The notes: generated from the letters alone by a model not told the origin. Counted from the first letter of the stretch, positions 1-6,387 are shown. The stretch: 8,555 nt of DNA from Muribaculaceae bacterium (GCA_009775225.1 VSPE01000063.1:1-8555), one strand, 5' to 3'. Numbers and translations: made by a program.

Positions 1-1
1 A

Positions 2-190
2 CATCTACATCACCATCTACATCAGCAGCAGCATCCGCAACAACAGCTGCAGCAACAACAGCAGCAGCCCATGACCCAGTCGGCCCAACAAATCCTGCAA
101 TCCATGCAGAATAAAGAAAACCAGACCCGAAAGAAGGTCAAGGAACAAGAGCCTCAGGCCGGACGCCGCCAAAGCGACCGCCCATGGTAA
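2..190 (+). CDS. batC: BatC C-terminal end (partial, runs off left edge)
   Basis: This open frame enters from the left edge and stops at TAA 188-190, leaving 62 residues. The first ~23 residues are low-complexity His/Gln (mixed H, L and Q, then a run of Q). A charged tail follows, with MQNKENQTRKKV and the ending RRQSDRPW. From family knowledge, BatC proteins carry TPR repeats, then a Gln-rich segment, then a short charged tail ending in Trp, which matches what is left here. The TPR part would lie outside the window. The strongest support is context: batD starts 16 nt downstream, followed by batE, the usual order of the Bacteroides aerotolerance operon. The His-rich part is unusual compared with the Gln/Asp-rich linkers I recall. 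The identification rests on position and composition, because no conserved domain is visible. Confidence 0.75.
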   Translation, partial: HLHHHLHQQQHPQQQLQQQQQQPMTQSAQQILQSMQNKENQTRKKVKEQEPQAGRRQSDRPW

Positions 191-206
191 TTCAAGCTTA
201 CGGACT

Positions 207-2015
207 ATGAGAATGAAACGTGCAATATTACTCCTTCTTCTGATTATAGGCACGCTGGCCGCCTCGGCCCAGCAGCCCTCGTTTTCTCTTGTTCCGCCAC
301 GAAATGTGGTGCAGGGACGCAATTTCGCACTTACATTCCGCCTCAGCGATGGCGACGCCAATCCACCCTCGGCACCGCAGCTCGACGGATGCACTCTGCT
401 CTTCGGCCCCGCCATGTCGACAATGCAGAGCACCCAGATTATCAACGGGCGCATGTCTACGTCCAGTTCAATTGACTTTACATTCACATATCGCGCCGAC
501 ACACCTGGTACGGTAGACATCCCCGAACTGTCGGTAAACTGCGAAGGCAAGACACTGCACAGCCGCAAAGCTTCCTTCCAGATACTTCCTGCCGATAATC
601 CTTCCGCTTCCCAAGGAAGCACACAGGGAAGCCAAGGCACACACCCGCAAGCGTCAGCTCCTGGCAGAGTATCACCCGACGACCTTTTGGTACGCGTATC
701 ATTCTCCAAATCCTCCGTATATGAGCAGGAGCCTGTGGTAGCCACCATAAAGGTCTACACCAAGCACGACATATCCTCGTTTATGTCTACCACACAGCCG
801 GCCTTCGAAGGCTTCCTGTGCGAAGAGCTTCCTGTGAGCCTTGAGACATCAATGGAACACTACAACGGACAGAACTACCACACCGCCGTACTCAAACGCC
901 TGCTGCTCTACCCTCAGAAAGCGGGCAAGCTTAGTGTAAACTCAGGCAAATACGATGTGACTATTGTACAATACGAGACCGTAAACATGGGTTTCTTCCG
1001 TACACAAAGGCCGGTTGAACGCGAGGTGACAACATCATCGAACGTAGCCACCCTCAACGTAAAGGCCCTCCCCGAGCCACGCCCGGCAGGCTTCAACGGA
1101 GCTGTGGGCCACTTTTCCGTGAACACGAGACTCGAGCCTGAGCTTATGCGCACCAACGAGGCTTCGGTTTACTCCTACATAGTACGCGGCCGCGGCAACA
1201 TCAAATATCTCTCCGAGCCCGGTGTACAGTTCCCCGCAGGCATCGACGCATATACCCCGAAAACCGAAATCAACGCGAACGTGACAGGCGGCTCCAACAT
1301 GAGCGGCACATTCACCACACTCTATACTATCGTGCCGCAGGAAGTGGGCAACTTCACAATAGAAGGCACTCCCTTTGTATATTTCAACCCCGAAAGCAAA
1401 AAATACGAAACCGCGGAAGTTCCCGATACACCTATACGGGTACTCAGAGGCAACAATTCGGTAGGCACTCCCGTTCAGACTGCAATTGACCATACCATCA
1501 ACGACATTCTCCACATACGCCCTGTAGAGAGCGGTCAGCGCACAAGCGCAGTAAGCTATACATTCACCGCCACCTACTACTGGCTTGCTTATATAGCAGT
1601 GGCTGTATTGCTGGTCCTGCTTGTGATAGTTTACCGCCGCCATATACGCCTTCAGGCAGATGTGACGGGACGGCGCCTCGCCAAAGCCGGCCGCATTGCC
1701 ACCAAACGCCTGCGTGAGGCAAGAGCGGCAATGAACGACCACGAAAGCGACCGCTTCTACACAGCACTCTCCAAGGCTCTGTGGGGATATCTAAGCGATA
1801 AATTGTCGATTTCAGTCTCCCAGCTCACACGCGACAATGTGGCAGGCAAGCTCACAGCCTACGGCCTATCGCATGCCGATACAGACCGCATGCTTGATGT
1901 ACTCGACCAGTGCGAAATGGCCCGCTTCACCCCCTCACATTCCGACGACGAAATAGCCCGCCTATACGCACAGGCCTCGGCGGCAATCAAATCGGTTGAA
2001 GACGTTAAAAAGTAA
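207..2015 (+). CDS. batD: BatD, Bacteroides aerotolerance membrane protein
   Basis: This is a 602-aa exported protein of the BatD (oxygen tolerance) family. A signal peptide is clear: basic MRMKR, a Leu/Ile core, and probable cleavage after ASA at residue 21. Beta-rich domains follow, starting with the family-like phrase VPPRNVVQGRNFALTFRLSDG. A Ser/Gln/Gly linker lies at about 129-156, and the next domain opens with VRVSFSKSSVYEQEPV. One transmembrane helix lies at about 459-476, followed by basic YRRH. About 125 helical residues remain, predicted to be cytoplasmic. Bat proteins are thought to form an envelope complex with VWA-domain BatA/BatB and a MoxR ATPase. They were named for aerotolerance in Bacteroides fragilis, but their biochemical role is unsettled. 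The gene sits 16 nt after batC and 6 nt before batE, so it is surely in the same operon. A second ATG at codon 3 (213) is an equally plausible start. The length is normal for the family. Confidence 0.92.
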   Translation: MRMKRAILLLLLIIGTLAASAQQPSFSLVPPRNVVQGRNFALTFRLSDGDANPPSAPQLDGCTLLFGPAMSTMQSTQIINGRMSTSSSIDFTFTYRADTPGTVDIPELSVNCEGKTLHSRKASFQILPADNPSASQGSTQGSQGTHPQASAPGRVSPDDLLVRVSFSKSSVYEQEPVVATIKVYTKHDISSFMSTTQPAFEGFLCEELPVSLETSMEHYNGQNYHTAVLKRLLLYPQKAGKLSVNSGKYDVTIVQYETVNMGFFRTQRPVEREVTTSSNVATLNVKALPEPRPAGFNGAVGHFSVNTRLEPELMRTNEASVYSYIVRGRGNIKYLSEPGVQFPAGIDAYTPKTEINANVTGGSNMSGTFTTLYTIVPQEVGNFTIEGTPFVYFNPESKKYETAEVPDTPIRVLRGNNSVGTPVQTAIDHTINDILHIRPVESGQRTSAVSYTFTATYYWLAYIAVAVLLVLLVIVYRRHIRLQADVTGRRLAKAGRIATKRLREARAAMNDHESDRFYTALSKALWGYLSDKLSISVSQLTRDNVAGKLTAYGLSHADTDRMLDVLDQCEMARFTPSHSDDEIARLYAQASAAIKSVEDVKK

Positions 2016-2021
2016 ACAGCC

Positions 2022-2798
2022 ATGAAGAAATTCATCATACTCACACTCCTCGCCTCAGTCTTTATACACTGCTCAGCCCTCACCACAGGCGAGGCGGCAG
2101 ATTCGGCATACAACAAGGAAAACTACCGTGAGGCTATCGAGCTATACACCCGCAGCATTGCCGAAGATGGCATGAGCGCGAACGCCTACTACAATCTCGG
2201 CAACGCCTACTTCCGCAACGACAATCTCGGCAAGGCGGTAGTCAGCTACGAGCGCGCGCTTAAGCTCGACCCTACCGATGCCGACGCACGCCAGAACCTC
2301 GAATTCGTGCGCTCGCGCATCCAGGATAAACCGGAAGATGACACCGCATTCTTCGCACGCCTGCACCGCTCGGTTATGCACACACTCAAGCCCGACACAT
2401 GGGCGTGGACTGCTTTCGGCATATTCGTATTGCTCATGGGCGCAATCGCGTTATACATATTCTCGCGCAACGTGCCTGCCCGTAAGAGCGGCTTCTTCGG
2501 AGGCATCGTCCTGCTCGTACTCTTTGTCTATACCCTCGCCACAGCCTACGACAGCATGGCAAGCGCCCGCTCGCATGAGTCGGCCGTGGTGACGGCACCA
2601 TCGACCCAGCTAAGCTCCACCCCCCGCGCCTCCCGCACTGCCTCCGACAAGGTTGTCACCATACACGAAGGCACGAAAGTGGAGATAGTGGATTCGGTGG
2701 CAACTCCCGACGACCCTGTATCGCCCAAATGGTACAATGTTAAAATAAACAACGGCACCAAGGCGTGGCTGCGCGCAAGCGATGTCGAAAGAATTTGA
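2022..2798 (+). CDS. batE: BatE, TPR and SH3-domain Bat operon protein
   Basis: This 258-aa protein starts 6 nt after the batD stop. The N-terminal MKKFIILTLLASVFIHCSA is a signal peptide. A Cys is present, but the preceding residues F-I-H do not make a lipobox, so I do not call it a lipoprotein. Two TPR units span about 24-90, with the typical phrase NAYYNLGNAYFRNDNLGKAV followed by YERALKLDPTDADA. Two hydrophobic helices follow at about 127-147 and 158-176. The C-terminal ~50 residues (about 210-258) look like a bacterial SH3 domain: TIHEGTKVEIVDS, then KWYNVKINNGTKAWL. TPR followed by membrane helices and SH3 is the usual BatE layout, with the TPR and SH3 parts predicted on the periplasmic face. 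It is the last gene of the Bat operon here, because an AT-rich promoter region follows. The molecular partners are not known. Confidence 0.9.
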   Translation: MKKFIILTLLASVFIHCSALTTGEAADSAYNKENYREAIELYTRSIAEDGMSANAYYNLGNAYFRNDNLGKAVVSYERALKLDPTDADARQNLEFVRSRIQDKPEDDTAFFARLHRSVMHTLKPDTWAWTAFGIFVLLMGAIALYIFSRNVPARKSGFFGGIVLLVLFVYTLATAYDSMASARSHESAVVTAPSTQLSSTPRASRTASDKVVTIHEGTKVEIVDSVATPDDPVSPKWYNVKINNGTKAWLRASDVERI

Positions 2799-2840
2799 TA
2801 AACAACACTTTGTGCCGAAACGAGGGCCTACAAAATAAAA

Positions 2841-2858
2841 ATATGTTATAAAACATAT
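2841..2858. repeat. AT-rich inverted repeat in the batE downstream gap
   Basis: ATATGTT, a 4-nt loop (ATAA), then AACATAT form a perfect 7-bp inverted repeat. It lies 18 nt upstream of the -33 element of the promoter at 2877-2908. No T-run follows directly, so it is a poor terminator for batE. It could be an operator for the next gene or simply an AT-rich coincidence. Confidence 0.4.
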
Positions 2859-2870
2859 AAAATATTTTGC

Positions 2871-2880
2871 CAAACGTTTG
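2871..2880. promoter_or_regulatory. 10-bp perfect palindrome overlapping the -33 box
   Basis: CAAACGTTTG is a perfect 10-bp palindrome, and its last four bases are the TTTG -33 element of the promoter for the HTH gene. A palindrome on the -33 box is a natural repressor site, and the downstream gene encodes a putative DNA-binding protein. Any autoregulation is inference; only the palindrome and its position are seen. Confidence 0.35.
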
Positions 2881-2908
2881 TTTACTTAAGAAAATGGAAC
2901 TAATTTAG
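2877..2908 (+). promoter_or_regulatory. Bacteroidota-type promoter for the HTH gene
   Basis: TTTG at 2877-2880, a 20-nt spacer, and TAATTTAG at 2901-2908 match the Bacteroides sigma-ABfr consensus (TTTG, 19-21 nt, TAnnTTTG) at all but one fixed position. Transcription would begin around 2913-2915, giving a leader of about 40 nt that is AT-rich with no strong Shine-Dalgarno, as is usual in this phylum. Confidence 0.7.
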
Positions 2909-2955
2909 TAAGCGAATTTAATAAATTGTATTTCTAACCTAAAACTATATAGGAT

Positions 2956-3213
2956 ATGACAAAGACAATCACCTTCAACGAGCTCCGTCGTCTTAAAGAC
3001 AGCCTACCCGACGGTTCGATGCATCAGATTGCAGACAGACTCAACACCACGGTTCAGACCGTACGCAACTACTTCGGTGGCAGCAACTACAACTTCGGTA
3101 AGAACTGTGGTGTACACATAGAGCCCGGGCCTGACGGTGGTATCGTTGTCCTTGACGACAGCACTATCTACGACATGGCTGTCGAAATCCTACAGAAACA
3201 GGAAGCCGAATAA
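2956..3213 (+). CDS. Small helix-turn-helix DNA-binding protein, conserved in Bacteroidales, function unknown
   Basis: This 85-aa acidic protein has no signal peptide and is predicted to be cytoplasmic. Residues about 21-40 (SMHQIADRLNTTVQTVRNYF) read as a helix-turn-helix: a first helix IADRL, a turn, and a recognition helix VQTVRNYF. A glycine-rich phrase GGSNYNFG follows, then HIEPGPDGGIVVLDD, a compact beta segment. The C-terminal helix TIYDMAVEILQKQ could dimerise. I recall near-identical small proteins, annotated only as DNA-binding or hypothetical, throughout Bacteroidales, but I know of no defined function. The gene has its own promoter with palindromes, and a strong hairpin follows 26 nt after its stop. 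The start is the first in-frame ATG after the predicted transcription start, with AGGA directly upstream but too close to act as a normal Shine-Dalgarno. Its targets are unknown. Confidence 0.85.
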   Translation: MTKTITFNELRRLKDSLPDGSMHQIADRLNTTVQTVRNYFGGSNYNFGKNCGVHIEPGPDGGIVVLDDSTIYDMAVEILQKQEAE

Positions 3214-3237
3214 ACACGGCCAAGCGCATAACTCTCA

Positions 3238-3285
3238 CGAAAGGACACCTGGCAAAGCTTTTGCCTTCGTGTCCTTTTGCGTTTT
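3238..3285 (+). terminator. Strong two-part hairpin between the HTH gene and usp
   Basis: AAAGGACAC (3240-3248) pairs perfectly with GTGTCCTTT (3269-3277), extendable by a G-T and a C-G pair. Inside it, GGCAAA (3251-3256) pairs with TTTGCC (3260-3265) around a 3-nt loop. The sequence after the stem is T-rich but broken (TTTTGCGTTTTC), so it is a likely but imperfect intrinsic terminator. It ends about 23-30 nt before the usp start codon, so it may be a partial terminator or attenuator rather than a full stop. Confidence 0.65.
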
Positions 3286-3307
3286 CAACCCCAAACACAA
3301 AACTCTC

Positions 3308-4420
3308 ATGTCGCGATTTATAACCGTTGCCATACACACCTACGAAAAAGCCCTGTCGCTGCGCGCTCTGCTCGAAGGCGAAGGCATAGAAGTAGAGCTC
3401 AACAACGTCAATCTCGAAGTGCCGGGCTTCTCTTCGGGCGTACGCGTACGCATACACGAAGAAGACCTGCCGCTTGCACTGCGTATAATCGAGAACCGAG
3501 AGCTTTTTACCACAGCTTCGGAAGCCACGGCGGCATCATCACATGTAATCCTGGTTCCGATAGACATGAGTGAAAACTCATTCAAGGCAGCACTCCTCGC
3601 CGCCACCCTCGCGTTCAGGCACAAGGAGTCACTTATGTTTCTATACAGCTATATCGACCCGTATATCACCGGCAATGTACAGTTTACCGACGCCTTGAGC
3701 TACGATATAGGCGAGACAGGCGCTCGCGAACAGCTTGTGGCGAACGCGCGCAAGCTTATGGAGCACTTTGCCGACCGGCTTCGCTCTGCCATGAAGCGCG
3801 GCGAGGCCCCCATGGTGAAATTCGACCATACCGTTGTGGAAGGGGTGCCCGAAGACGCAATCATAGAATACGCACGCATAAACCCTCCCCGACTCATCGT
3901 AATGGGTACGCGCGGAGCTGAGAAGAAAGAAAGCGAAATGATAGGCAGTGTAACCGCCGAGGTACTCGACGAGGGCCGCTTCACAGTGCTTACAGTGCCC
4001 GAGCCGTCGGAGTCAGCCACACTGCTGGAGCCAAAAAAGATATTGTATTTCAGCAATCTCGACCAAAACGATATCCTCGCCATCGACACGCTCTACCGCC
4101 TGTACGGTACTAAAGAAGCCTCCGTAACAATAGTACACATACCTAAAAAACGGCGTTTCAGCGACCGCTCGGCCGACAAAGCACTGCTGCGCCTCAGCAA
4201 CTATTGCCGCGATAACTTCAGCCACTACCACTTTGTGAGCGTTCCAGTACGTCAGAGCGACGGAGACAAAGAATTTGCCAAGCTCAACGAAGAGCACCAC
4301 TTCGACCTGATTGTCATTCCCAACAGACGCCGCAACGCTTTCAGCCGCCTCTTCAACCCCGGCCTCGCACACAAAATACTTTTCCAGACAGACATCCCCA
4401 TGCTCGTTATTCCTGTATAA
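3308..4420 (+). CDS. Tandem universal stress protein with N-terminal DUF2007-like domain
   Basis: This is a 370-aa predicted cytoplasmic protein. I chose ATG 3308 because the same frame upstream overlaps the HTH gene and the hairpin, and MSRFITVAIHTYEKAL begins a good domain. Residues about 3-63 resemble DUF2007 (putative signal-transducing domain): LRALLEGEGIEVELNN, then VRVRIHEEDLPLALRII. Residues about 79-232 form a first Usp domain, opening with VILVPIDMSENS. It keeps the nucleotide motif G-x2-G-x9-G-S at residues 200-214 and ends in FTVLTVPEP. Residues about 243-370 form a second Usp domain (KKILYFSNLDQND, ending DIPMLVIPV) in which the glycine motif is lost (IPNRRRNAFSRLFNPG). By family analogy, the first domain should bind ATP and the second probably does not. 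The cellular role of such proteins in Bacteroidales is unclear. No promoter is visible in the 30 nt upstream, so it may depend on read-through from the HTH gene. Confidence 0.88.
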   Translation: MSRFITVAIHTYEKALSLRALLEGEGIEVELNNVNLEVPGFSSGVRVRIHEEDLPLALRIIENRELFTTASEATAASSHVILVPIDMSENSFKAALLAATLAFRHKESLMFLYSYIDPYITGNVQFTDALSYDIGETGAREQLVANARKLMEHFADRLRSAMKRGEAPMVKFDHTVVEGVPEDAIIEYARINPPRLIVMGTRGAEKKESEMIGSVTAEVLDEGRFTVLTVPEPSESATLLEPKKILYFSNLDQNDILAIDTLYRLYGTKEASVTIVHIPKKRRFSDRSADKALLRLSNYCRDNFSHYHFVSVPVRQSDGDKEFAKLNEEHHFDLIVIPNRRRNAFSRLFNPGLAHKILFQTDIPMLVIPV

Positions 4421-4476
4421 AGACAAATTTTTATTTAACTGGGTGCCACGACATTTATGGCATAATCAGCACTGCC

Positions 4477-4500
4477 TGCAAGGGCCATTTGCAATTTTCT
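4477..4500 (+). terminator. Weak candidate terminator after usp
   Basis: TGCAA (4477-4481) pairs with TTGCA (4489-4493) around a 7-nt loop and is followed by ATTTTCTT. The stem is only 5 bp, so this is a weak candidate. It is the best hairpin-plus-T site between the usp stop and the tRNA promoter. Confidence 0.3.
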
Positions 4501-4522
4501 TCAAAAAAAGTGCAAGAAAAAT

Positions 4523-4553
4523 TTTGCAGAATAAAAAAAAGTGCCTAACTTTG
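4523..4553 (+). promoter_or_regulatory. Consensus Bacteroidota promoter for tRNA-Met
   Basis: TTTG at 4523-4526, a 19-nt spacer, and TAACTTTG at 4546-4553 match the sigma-ABfr consensus at every fixed position. The expected transcription start (about 4558-4561) lies only a few bases before the mature tRNA 5' end at 4565, as expected for a stable RNA gene. Confidence 0.82.
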
Positions 4554-4564
4554 CACTCGCAAAC

Positions 4565-4638
4565 GGCGGGATAGCTCAGTTGGTTAGAGCGTCGGATTCA
4601 TAACCCGGAGGTCACGAGTTCAATTCTCGTTCCCGCCA
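4565..4638 (+). tRNA. tRNA-Met (anticodon CAT), elongator type
   Basis: This 74-nt gene folds into a cloverleaf. The acceptor arm GGCGGGA pairs fully with TCCCGCC. The D arm is GCTC/GAGC. The anticodon loop is TTCATAA with anticodon CAT. The variable loop is AGGTC. The T arm is ACGAG/CTCGT with loop TTCAATT. The discriminator base is A and the CCA end is not encoded. The G1-C72 pair argues against initiator tRNA, which has an unpaired 1-72 position. A CAT anticodon could also mean a lysidine-modified tRNA-Ile. I prefer elongator Met from overall resemblance to Bacteroidales tRNA-Met, but sequence alone does not fully settle it. In the anticodon stem the 27-43 pair is T-G and the 31-39 position is an A-C mismatch. 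Confidence 0.93.
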
Positions 4639-4661
4639 CAAAATAAACCAATCATCGCACT

Positions 4662-4691
4662 AGGCCGAAGCTAATCGCTCCGGCCTTTTTT
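4662..4691 (+). terminator. Intrinsic terminator after tRNA-Met, just before pyrK
   Basis: AGGCCG (4662-4667) pairs with CGGCCT (4681-4686). One A-C mismatch is followed by a 3-bp inner stem (AGC/GCT) and a 5-nt loop, and the stem runs into TTTTTT at 4686-4691. This is a textbook rho-independent terminator for the tRNA transcript. It ends 14 nt before the pyrK start codon, so it would also sit in the leader of any pyrK transcript begun upstream. Confidence 0.8.
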
Positions 4692-4705
4692 CATACCACA
4701 ATCAG

Positions 4706-5464
4706 ATGAAAAAGCAACAGACACTGACAGTGCGCTCCATAAGCCACCTCACCGGCGGTTCGGTGCACATCACACTCTGTCCGCCGCAAGGCGAAGCGCT
4801 GCCCCCCATGCAGCCAGGCCAGTTTGTTGAAGTGGCAATCGGCAAAGCCGATGTTCTGCTCAACCGTCCCTTCTCAATCTTCCATGCCGATGCCGAAAGC
4901 CTCGAGCTTCTCGTAAAACCCCTCGGACGTGCAACCGACGTCCTTGCCGATTATGCCGCAGGCGACACTATGCGTGTGATATCGCCGCTCGGACGCGGTT
5001 TCCGCATGCCCGCAGTAGGCAGCAAGGTACTTCTCATCGGCGGCGGCGTAGGCGTTGCGCCCTTCTATTTCCATGCCGAAGCTCTGTTGCGCATCGGCAT
5101 ACGCCCCACCCTCCTCTACGGCGAACGCACGACCCCCGACGCCTCTCTGATTGCCACCCTGTCGGCAGTTGCCGACGTGAAGGTATGTACCGACGACGGC
5201 AGCTGCGGTTTCCACGGACTCGTTACGCAGCATCCGGCATTTGCCTGCGACTACGACCTTGTACAGGTGTGCGGCCCCATGCCAATGATGAAGGCTGTGT
5301 ATGCACAGGCTCGCGAACGCGGACTCGACACTCAATTCTCGCTCGAAAACAAAATGGCATGCGGCCTTGGTGCCTGCCTCTGCTGCGTAGAAAAAACAAC
5401 CACCGGCAACCGCTGCGTATGCACCGACGGCCCGGTATTCAACATCGATGAACTGCCATGGTAG
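4706..5464 (+). CDS. pyrK: Dihydroorotate dehydrogenase B, electron transfer subunit
   Basis: This 252-aa protein is the flavin/iron-sulfur subunit that passes electrons from PyrD to NAD+ during pyrimidine synthesis. It belongs to the ferredoxin-NADP reductase-like family. The FAD-binding motif is RPFSI at residues 54-58 (LLNRPFSIF). The nucleotide-binding glycine loop is GGGVGVAP at 112-119. Near the C-terminus, the [2Fe-2S] ligands are C219, C224, C227 and C239, within CGLGACLCC and CTDGPVF, the standard PyrK pattern. The length is normal for PyrK. The end of the gene overlaps the pyrD start by 7 nt, which points to translational coupling and a 1:1 complex. ATG 4706 is the only good start and follows the tRNA terminator by 14 nt. 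No Bacteroidota-type promoter is visible between the tRNA and this gene. Confidence 0.95.
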   Translation: MKKQQTLTVRSISHLTGGSVHITLCPPQGEALPPMQPGQFVEVAIGKADVLLNRPFSIFHADAESLELLVKPLGRATDVLADYAAGDTMRVISPLGRGFRMPAVGSKVLLIGGGVGVAPFYFHAEALLRIGIRPTLLYGERTTPDASLIATLSAVADVKVCTDDGSCGFHGLVTQHPAFACDYDLVQVCGPMPMMKAVYAQARERGLDTQFSLENKMACGLGACLCCVEKTTTGNRCVCTDGPVFNIDELPW

Positions 5465-6363
5465 ACCTCAGCACTAAAATAGGCGACATTGCTCTCAGTA
5501 ACCCCGTACTTACCGCCTCGGGAACATTCGGCTACGGCCTCGAATACAGTGATTTTCTCGACCTCGGACGCCTCGGCGGTTTCGTGGTCAAGGGCACTAC
5601 TCTCGAAGGGCGTCAGGGCAACGACTACCCGCGCATGGCCGAAACTCCGTCGGGTATGCTCAATGCTGTAGGTCTCCAAAACAAAGGCGTAGACCACTTC
5701 ATAGAGCATATCTACCCCCGGATACGCGACTGCGGCTCTGAGGTAATAGTAAATGTGTCTGGAGCCTGCATAGCCGACTACGTGGCCTGTGCGGGACGTA
5801 TAGCCGACCGCACCGAACTGCGCGTGATAGAGCTGAACATATCGTGCCCCAACGTAAAGCAGGGCGGCATGGCATTCGGCACCACCTGCGAAGGGGCGTC
5901 GGAAGTTGTATCGGCTGTGCGCAAGGCGTGGCCCGGGCATCTCATGGTGAAACTGTCGCCCAATGTCACATCTATCACCGACATCGCCAAAGCGGTTGAA
6001 GGCGCGGGCGCCGACAGCGTATCGCTCATCAACACTCTCCTCGGCATGGCTATCGACGTGGAGCGCCGCCGCCCCCTGCTGTCTACCGTCACCGGCGGTA
6101 TGTCAGGCCCCGCCGTACGCCCCATTGCAGTGCGCATGGTATGGCAGGTAGCAAAAGCCGTAGGCATCCCTGTAGTTGGCCTCGGCGGCATCCGCACCGC
6201 ATCCGATGCACTCGAGTTTATCATGGCCGGAGCTTCGGCGATACAGGTAGGCACCGCCAACTTCATCGACCCGGCGGTGACGATGCACATCATCGACGGT
6301 CTTGAAGATTATTGCCGCCGCCACAATGTGGAGCGGCTCATGGACTTGCGCGGCATCATCTGA
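5458..6363 (+). CDS. pyrD: Dihydroorotate dehydrogenase, class 1B catalytic subunit
   Basis: This 301-aa FMN protein oxidises dihydroorotate to orotate, the fourth step of de novo UMP synthesis. Visible family motifs are TASGTFGYG (about 19-27), the FMN-region Lys in VVKGTTLEGR (K45), a substrate-loop segment GMLNAVGLQNKG, and NISCPNV with the catalytic Cys at residue 130. The others are MVKLSPN, the late phosphate-binding segment GLGGIRTASDALEF, and MAGASAIQVGTA. A catalytic Cys rather than Ser marks class 1. The adjoining pyrK, overlapping by 7 nt, marks the NAD-linked class 1B heterotetramer rather than the fumarate-linked 1A form. There is no membrane anchor, so it is cytoplasmic. The length is normal and no key residue is missing. 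Confidence 0.96.
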   Translation: MVDLSTKIGDIALSNPVLTASGTFGYGLEYSDFLDLGRLGGFVVKGTTLEGRQGNDYPRMAETPSGMLNAVGLQNKGVDHFIEHIYPRIRDCGSEVIVNVSGACIADYVACAGRIADRTELRVIELNISCPNVKQGGMAFGTTCEGASEVVSAVRKAWPGHLMVKLSPNVTSITDIAKAVEGAGADSVSLINTLLGMAIDVERRRPLLSTVTGGMSGPAVRPIAVRMVWQVAKAVGIPVVGLGGIRTASDALEFIMAGASAIQVGTANFIDPAVTMHIIDGLEDYCRRHNVERLMDLRGII

Positions 6364-6387
6364 TACGCCTCCACTCCACGGGAAACG

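Noticed and set aside
17..748. Antisense open frame (243 codons) opposite batC and batD
   Set aside because: It spans the batC-batD boundary and is low-complexity Leu-rich at its end because it mirrors the His/Gln codons and the signal peptide. No motif supports it.
1035..1742. Long antisense open frame (235 codons) within batD
   Set aside because: It is a shadow of the batD frame in moderately GC-rich DNA. It has no recognisable domain, and batD on the other strand is a clear family member.
2022..2084. Lipoprotein signal in BatE (Cys near the end of the leader)
   Set aside because: Residues before the Cys are F-I-H, which do not fit the lipobox; His at -1 is not accepted. An ordinary signal peptide fits better.
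3137..3307. Upstream in-frame extension of the usp gene (57 extra residues)
   Set aside because: It overlaps the HTH gene in another frame and crosses the hairpin. Its translation has no domain character, while ATG 3308 begins directly at the DUF2007-like domain.
4311..4574. Open frame running from usp into the tRNA gene
   Set aside because: It overlaps the end of usp out of frame, crosses the tRNA promoter and enters the tRNA. The translation has no family resemblance.
4565..4638. Initiator tRNA-fMet
   Set aside because: Position 1-72 is a full G-C pair and the anticodon stem lacks the three G-C pairs typical of initiators.
4565..4705. Integration (att) site at the tRNA-Met gene
   Set aside because: The tRNA 3' half is not repeated anywhere in the window, no integrase is present, and the neighbouring genes are core metabolic genes.
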